From: JABWBD01 sp040768665 | GTDB lineage: Bacteria; Planctomycetota; Planctomycetia; Pirellulales; Thermoguttaceae | NCBI GenBank assembly: GCA_040768665.1 | Contig: JAXGMN010000129.1 | Span: forward strand, 1-5,147 | DNA: 5,147 nt | Direction of reading: 5' to 3' | Shown: positions 2,451 through 5,147 of the stretch, piece by piece | Layout: the number at the start of each line of letters is the position of its first letter | Position numbering within the stretch: position 1 is the first letter of the stretch | Made by a program: the position numbers and the translations under genes | The notes under the pieces: generated by a model | Seen by the model: the letters and a program-made list of their open reading frames with translations, nothing else | Databases searched by the model: none | Told to the model about the DNA's origin: nothing

Positions 2451-5147
2451 TCGACGCGAGCGCAGGACGAGTCCTTCGACCTGTTTGTCAGTTATGCTCA
2501 CCTCGACGACGCGCAGGGCTGGGTGACCGCTCTGGTACCGCAGATCGAACGCACGCACGCACGCTTCACTCCCACGCCGCTACGACTGTTCTTCGATCGC
2601 GACGCCATCCGCTCCATGGAGGACTGGGAACTGCGGATCCTCGAGGGCATTCGCGATTCGAAACTGATGTTGGCCGTCCTCTCGCCGAACTACTTCGCCA
2701 GCGCCTACTGCAAAAGAGAGTGGGCGGAGTACGTAGAGCGCGAATTGGTGCAGGCTCTGCCGGGCGAAGGGATCGCGCCGATCTACTTGGTTACTCATCC
2801 GGCATTCGACTCCAGCGACGGACCACAGTTGGACGAATGGCTCAAGAACATTCAACGCCGGCAGTATCTCGACATTCGGCCGTGGTGGCAGGAGGGGCCG
2901 CAGGCGCTGGAGCGACTCGACGTGGCACGCCGTCTGGAGCATTTGGAATGCCAGTTGAACGACCGCCTGGAACGGTTGAGGCAGCGGCAGGCGTCGCGCT
3001 CGACGATTCCGGAACACAACCGGTACTTCGTGGGTCGGCGCAACGAACTGCATGAGCTACGCAAGAAGCTGCTCGGCGGCCAGGTCGGCGCGATCACCGC
3101 CGTACAGGGGATCGGTGGAATCGGTAAGAGCGCCCTGGCCTTCGAGTATGCGCACGCTTTTGTCGACGAATATCCGGGCGGACGGTTCCTCGTCTCCGCA
3201 GCAGGGCTGATCGACTTGCGCGCGGCATTTGCGAAGCTGGCTGTGGAATTGGAAATCCAGTTCGATCAGCACGAACAACTGGACCTCGAGACGCAATGGT
3301 CGCGGGTACGGCAGACTTTGGAAGCCCGCGGACGCACGTTGGTGGTGTTGGACAACGTCGACGACGCGAGGCTCTTGGCACGCCGGCAGTTGGCCCAGTA
3401 CCTGCCGGCCCCCCAACAGGCCCACGTGTTGGCGACCACGCGGCTGGACGCCGAGCGTCTTCCTGGTGTCGCCTGCCTGCCACTGGATCAGTTGAAGGAT
3501 GAGGAGGGGCTGGCGCTGTTGGAAAAATACCGTCCCTTTGCCAGCGAGGAAGAGTGGAAGGCGGCTTTGGCGATTGTGCGTCGCTTGGGCGGCCACGCGT
3601 TGGCAATAGAACTCGTGGCCGTGTACCTGTGGCAGAACCCGGAGATCTCCTATGTTGGCTACCGTCAACGGTTGGAGGGGGAGGGGCTGAGAGCGCTGGA
3701 TGTTGCGGCCGGTGACCCGTACGTGGAGCTCACGCGGCACCCTGAGAAATTCCTAAGTCGGCTGCTCGAGCCGACTTTGGCGCAGTTGTCGCCAGCCGAG
3801 TTGCGTGTGGTGAAATATGCCGCTTTTACGCCGCCCGACACGGTCCCCCTACCGTGGCTGAGAGATCTAGCGAGCAGAGGTTTTCCAGAACTTGCAGCCC
3901 CGCCTCAGCCCGGCTATGCGCCGCCGTGGACAGGGATCGTCCGTCGCCTTCGGGGCCTCCGATTGATCACGGCTGGCGACGACCCTCGCTTGGGTCGGAT
4001 ACATCGTCTCGTGCAGGATGTCGTTCGATCGCGACTAGACGAAGATGCGCGACAAGGTTTGGAATCACGCTTGGTAGATTACGCCTATGAGTGCTCGGAG
4101 CGATTGGCCGCGCGGTGGGGCCAGCGCGATCTGGCATGGGAACTGGCTCCGTTGCGGGATATGGCGTATCGCCTGATCGCTTGGGGCGAGCGGCGCGGGT
4201 GGGTGCAGGCAGAGAATATCGCCACCGGTTTGCTGCACACGGGGCGGCTGCTGGATCTCGCTGAACTCCGGCGACGTTCGCATGACTTGCTGGCAAGTCG
4301 CTGCGCCGCCGCGCCGAAGAACGCCGAGTACGCCCGCGATCTGCACGTCAGCTATATCAAGCTAGGGGATTTATCGCAGGTGCTCGGGGACACGCAGGCG
4401 GCAAGACAGTACTACGAAGACGCCTTGATGCTGGGTCGGCGGCTGGCCGAGGCCGCGCCGAATAATCTTGACTATGCTCGCAGCCTATCGACCATTTTCA
4501 ATAAGCTTGCGGATCTATCGCAGGCCCTGGGGGACACGGCGGCCTCGCAACGATTCTACGAAGATGCTTTGGCAGTTCGTCGCAGGTTGGCCGAGGCGGC
4601 ACCGGAGAATGCGAACTCCGCCCGCGACTTATCGATCAGCTATCAGCGGCTGGGGGATTTGTCGCAGGCTCTGGGGGATCCGGCGGCTGCGCGGCAGTAC
4701 TATGAAGACGATTTGGAGATTACAAGGCGGTTGGCAGCGGCGGCGCCGGAATGCGCCGATTACGCCCGCGGCCTTTCGATCAGTTTCAGCAAACTAGGGG
4801 AGTTATCGCAGGCCCTAGGGGACACGGCGGCTGCGCAGCGGCACTACCAAGACGCCTTGACTGTGAGTAGGCGGCTGGCCGAGGCGGCGCCGGAAAACGC
4901 CGACTACGCACGCGACTTGTCGATCAGTTTCAACAACCTAGGGGATTTGTCGCGGGCCCTGGGAGATACGGCGGCTGCACGGCGGTACTACGAAGACGCC
5001 TTGGTGGTTCGTCGGCGGTTGGCCGAGACGGCGCCGGAAAACGCCGTGTACGCCCGCGACTTCGCGAACTATGGGGTCAGACCGGGATTAGGGATTAGCG
5101 GGTGCTCCGGCTCATCTGCTTCTGTCATGCTAGTCCCTGATCCCGGT
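2448..5147 (+). CDS. TIR–NB-ARC–TPR protein (bacterial NLR-like sensor), open at the window end
   Basis: One frame of 900 codons without a stop, running off the right edge. TIR domain ~10-145: FDLFVSYAH (10-18), FFDRDAI, LSPNYF (from 78), YCKREW with E91 as candidate catalytic glutamate. A charged helical linker (~160-190) leads to an NB-ARC ATPase: FVGRRNEL (194-201), P-loop GIGGIGKS (221-228, K227), Walker B LVVLDNVDD (298-306), sensor-like ATTR (to R332), GLPL-like LGGHALAIEL (380-389), and a winged-helix end with IHRLVQ (H519 at the MHD position). Five 48-residue TPR-type repeats follow (625-864). NB-ARC/TPR proteins detect a ligand through the repeats and oligomerise through ATP binding; the TIR is then the effector, probably an NADase. 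That role is inferred from the architecture. Start: no in-frame ATG lies between the upstream TAA (2286) and the TIR. GTG 2448 has GGAG (2438-2441) 6 nt upstream and beats GTG 2433 and TTG 2352. After residue ~872 the sequence no longer fits the repeats and matches an inserted hairpin element, so the gene may be interrupted. Confidence 0.9.
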   Translation, partial: MSTRAQDESFDLFVSYAHLDDAQGWVTALVPQIERTHARFTPTPLRLFFDRDAIRSMEDWELRILEGIRDSKLMLAVLSPNYFASAYCKREWAEYVERELVQALPGEGIAPIYLVTHPAFDSSDGPQLDEWLKNIQRRQYLDIRPWWQEGPQALERLDVARRLEHLECQLNDRLERLRQRQASRSTIPEHNRYFVGRRNELHELRKKLLGGQVGAITAVQGIGGIGKSALAFEYAHAFVDEYPGGRFLVSAAGLIDLRAAFAKLAVELEIQFDQHEQLDLETQWSRVRQTLEARGRTLVVLDNVDDARLLARRQLAQYLPAPQQAHVLATTRLDAERLPGVACLPLDQLKDEEGLALLEKYRPFASEEEWKAALAIVRRLGGHALAIELVAVYLWQNPEISYVGYRQRLEGEGLRALDVAAGDPYVELTRHPEKFLSRLLEPTLAQLSPAELRVVKYAAFTPPDTVPLPWLRDLASRGFPELAAPPQPGYAPPWTGIVRRLRGLRLITAGDDPRLGRIHRLVQDVVRSRLDEDARQGLESRLVDYAYECSERLAARWGQRDLAWELAPLRDMAYRLIAWGERRGWVQAENIATGLLHTGRLLDLAELRRRSHDLLASRCAAAPKNAEYARDLHVSYIKLGDLSQVLGDTQAARQYYEDALMLGRRLAEAAPNNLDYARSLSTIFNKLADLSQALGDTAASQRFYEDALAVRRRLAEAAPENANSARDLSISYQRLGDLSQALGDPAAARQYYEDDLEITRRLAAAAPECADYARGLSISFSKLGELSQALGDTAAAQRHYQDALTVSRRLAEAAPENADYARDLSISFNNLGDLSRALGDTAAARRYYEDALVVRRRLAETAPENAVYARDFANYGVRPGLGISGCSGSSASVMLVPDPG
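4320..5061 (+). repeat. 144-bp tandem repeats encoding 48-residue TPR-type units (5 complete plus a fragment)
   Basis: Units start at 4320, 4464, 4608, 4752 and 4896, each exactly 144 bp, with a truncated sixth from 5040. The encoded consensus begins NADYARDLSIS, continues with a LGDLSQALGD core and an ARQYYEDAL helix, and ends RRLAEAAPE. The Leu-Gly, Gly-Asp, Ala, Tyr and final Pro positions match the TPR signature; the extra ~14 residues per unit would lengthen a helix or linker. The DNA is also strongly alike between units (for example 4752-4895 and 4896-5039), pointing to recent unit duplication or ongoing recombination in the ligand-sensing tail of the NLR-like protein. Unit 1 is the most diverged, and some units differ at the start (CADYARG in unit 4, NANSARD in unit 3). 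Confidence 0.93.
5071..5147. mobile_element. Putative hairpin element or IS end inserted in the TPR repeats, cut by the window edge
   Basis: From about 5063 the sequence stops following the 144-bp repeat, and at 5070 it reads TATGGGGTCAGACC. An inverted repeat follows: ACCGGGATTAGGGA (5081-5094) and TCCCTGATCCCGGT (5134-5147), 13 of 14 complementary with the odd pair a G-T wobble, around a 39-nt loop. GGGGTCAG-type termini with hairpins resemble the ends of small palindromic elements and of Y1-type (REP-associated) tyrosine transposase elements that I recall from proteobacteria; that assignment is from memory. If symmetric, the next bases outside the window should be close to CTGACCCC. The NLR-like reading frame stays open through it. 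Confidence 0.45.

Noticed and set aside
2551..2564. GCAC tetranucleotide run as a phase-variation tract
   Set aside because: Only 3.5 copies, in frame inside the TIR domain; too short to expect frequent slippage.
2177..3055. Long plus-strand open frame of 292 codons over the start of the NLR-like gene
   Set aside because: It is rich in Arg, Gly and Ala with no domain. The overlapping frame starting at 2448 encodes clear TIR and NB-ARC motifs and stays open to 5147, so this is an out-of-frame shadow.
4320..5061. Regular repeats as a CRISPR array
   Set aside because: The repeats are contiguous 144-bp coding units without spacers and translate to TPR-type helices.

Overview
This window looks like an accessory defence region of a GC-rich proteobacterium, probably environmental or from a metagenome; the exact taxon cannot be read from it. 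Three protein genes are supported, and all three begin with or consist of TIR-family domains, four such domains in about 5 kb. The left part is a piece of an integron gene-cassette array on the minus strand. The right part is a divergent plus-strand gene for a bacterial NLR-like protein (TIR, then NB-ARC ATPase, then TPR repeats).

Left part (1-1970, minus strand). Two attC recombination sites, at 99-185 and 1065-1161, frame a complete 966-bp cassette (105-1070). Both fold into long imperfect stems with the same two single-base bulges, 6 bp apart, in the R'' arm. When the two ends of this cassette are joined as in a circular cassette, the resulting R' core (G105 plus the six bases 1070-1065) is a 7/7 reverse complement of the cassette's own R'' core. 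The cassette carries a TIR-like gene with the FYSWQSD motif (114-1055), whose last 23 codons lie inside its own attC. The neighbouring cassette on the right carries a 268-residue protein of two tandem TIR domains (1164-1970), which stops 2 bp before its attC. A third cassette starts at 104 and runs off the left edge after a possible promoter. No integron integrase gene is visible, so this may be the interior of an array or an integrase-less attC cluster.

Middle (1971-2447). This 477-bp divergent intergenic region shows no convincing gene. It has a perfect TATAAT on the minus strand ahead of the tandem-TIR gene, a plausible plus-strand promoter ahead of the NLR-like gene, a repeated 10-mer, and a perfect 15-bp dyad.

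Right part (2448-5147, plus strand). One uninterrupted reading frame of 900 codons starts at a GTG with a good ribosome-binding site and is still open at the window end. It encodes a TIR domain, an NB-ARC module with intact P-loop and Walker B, and five exact-length 48-residue TPR-type repeats. Early in the sixth repeat the pattern stops abruptly and a sequence beginning TATGGGGTCAGACC follows. It holds a 14-nt inverted repeat that ends at the last base of the window, which suggests a small hairpin element or an IS end inserted in the TPR tail.

TIR domains in bacteria usually cleave NAD+ or make nucleotide signals from it during anti-phage defence. The common theme is therefore abortive-infection-type immunity: two independent TIR genes as mobile cassettes beside a chromosomal or island NLR-like sensor. 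Whether the three work together is inference only.
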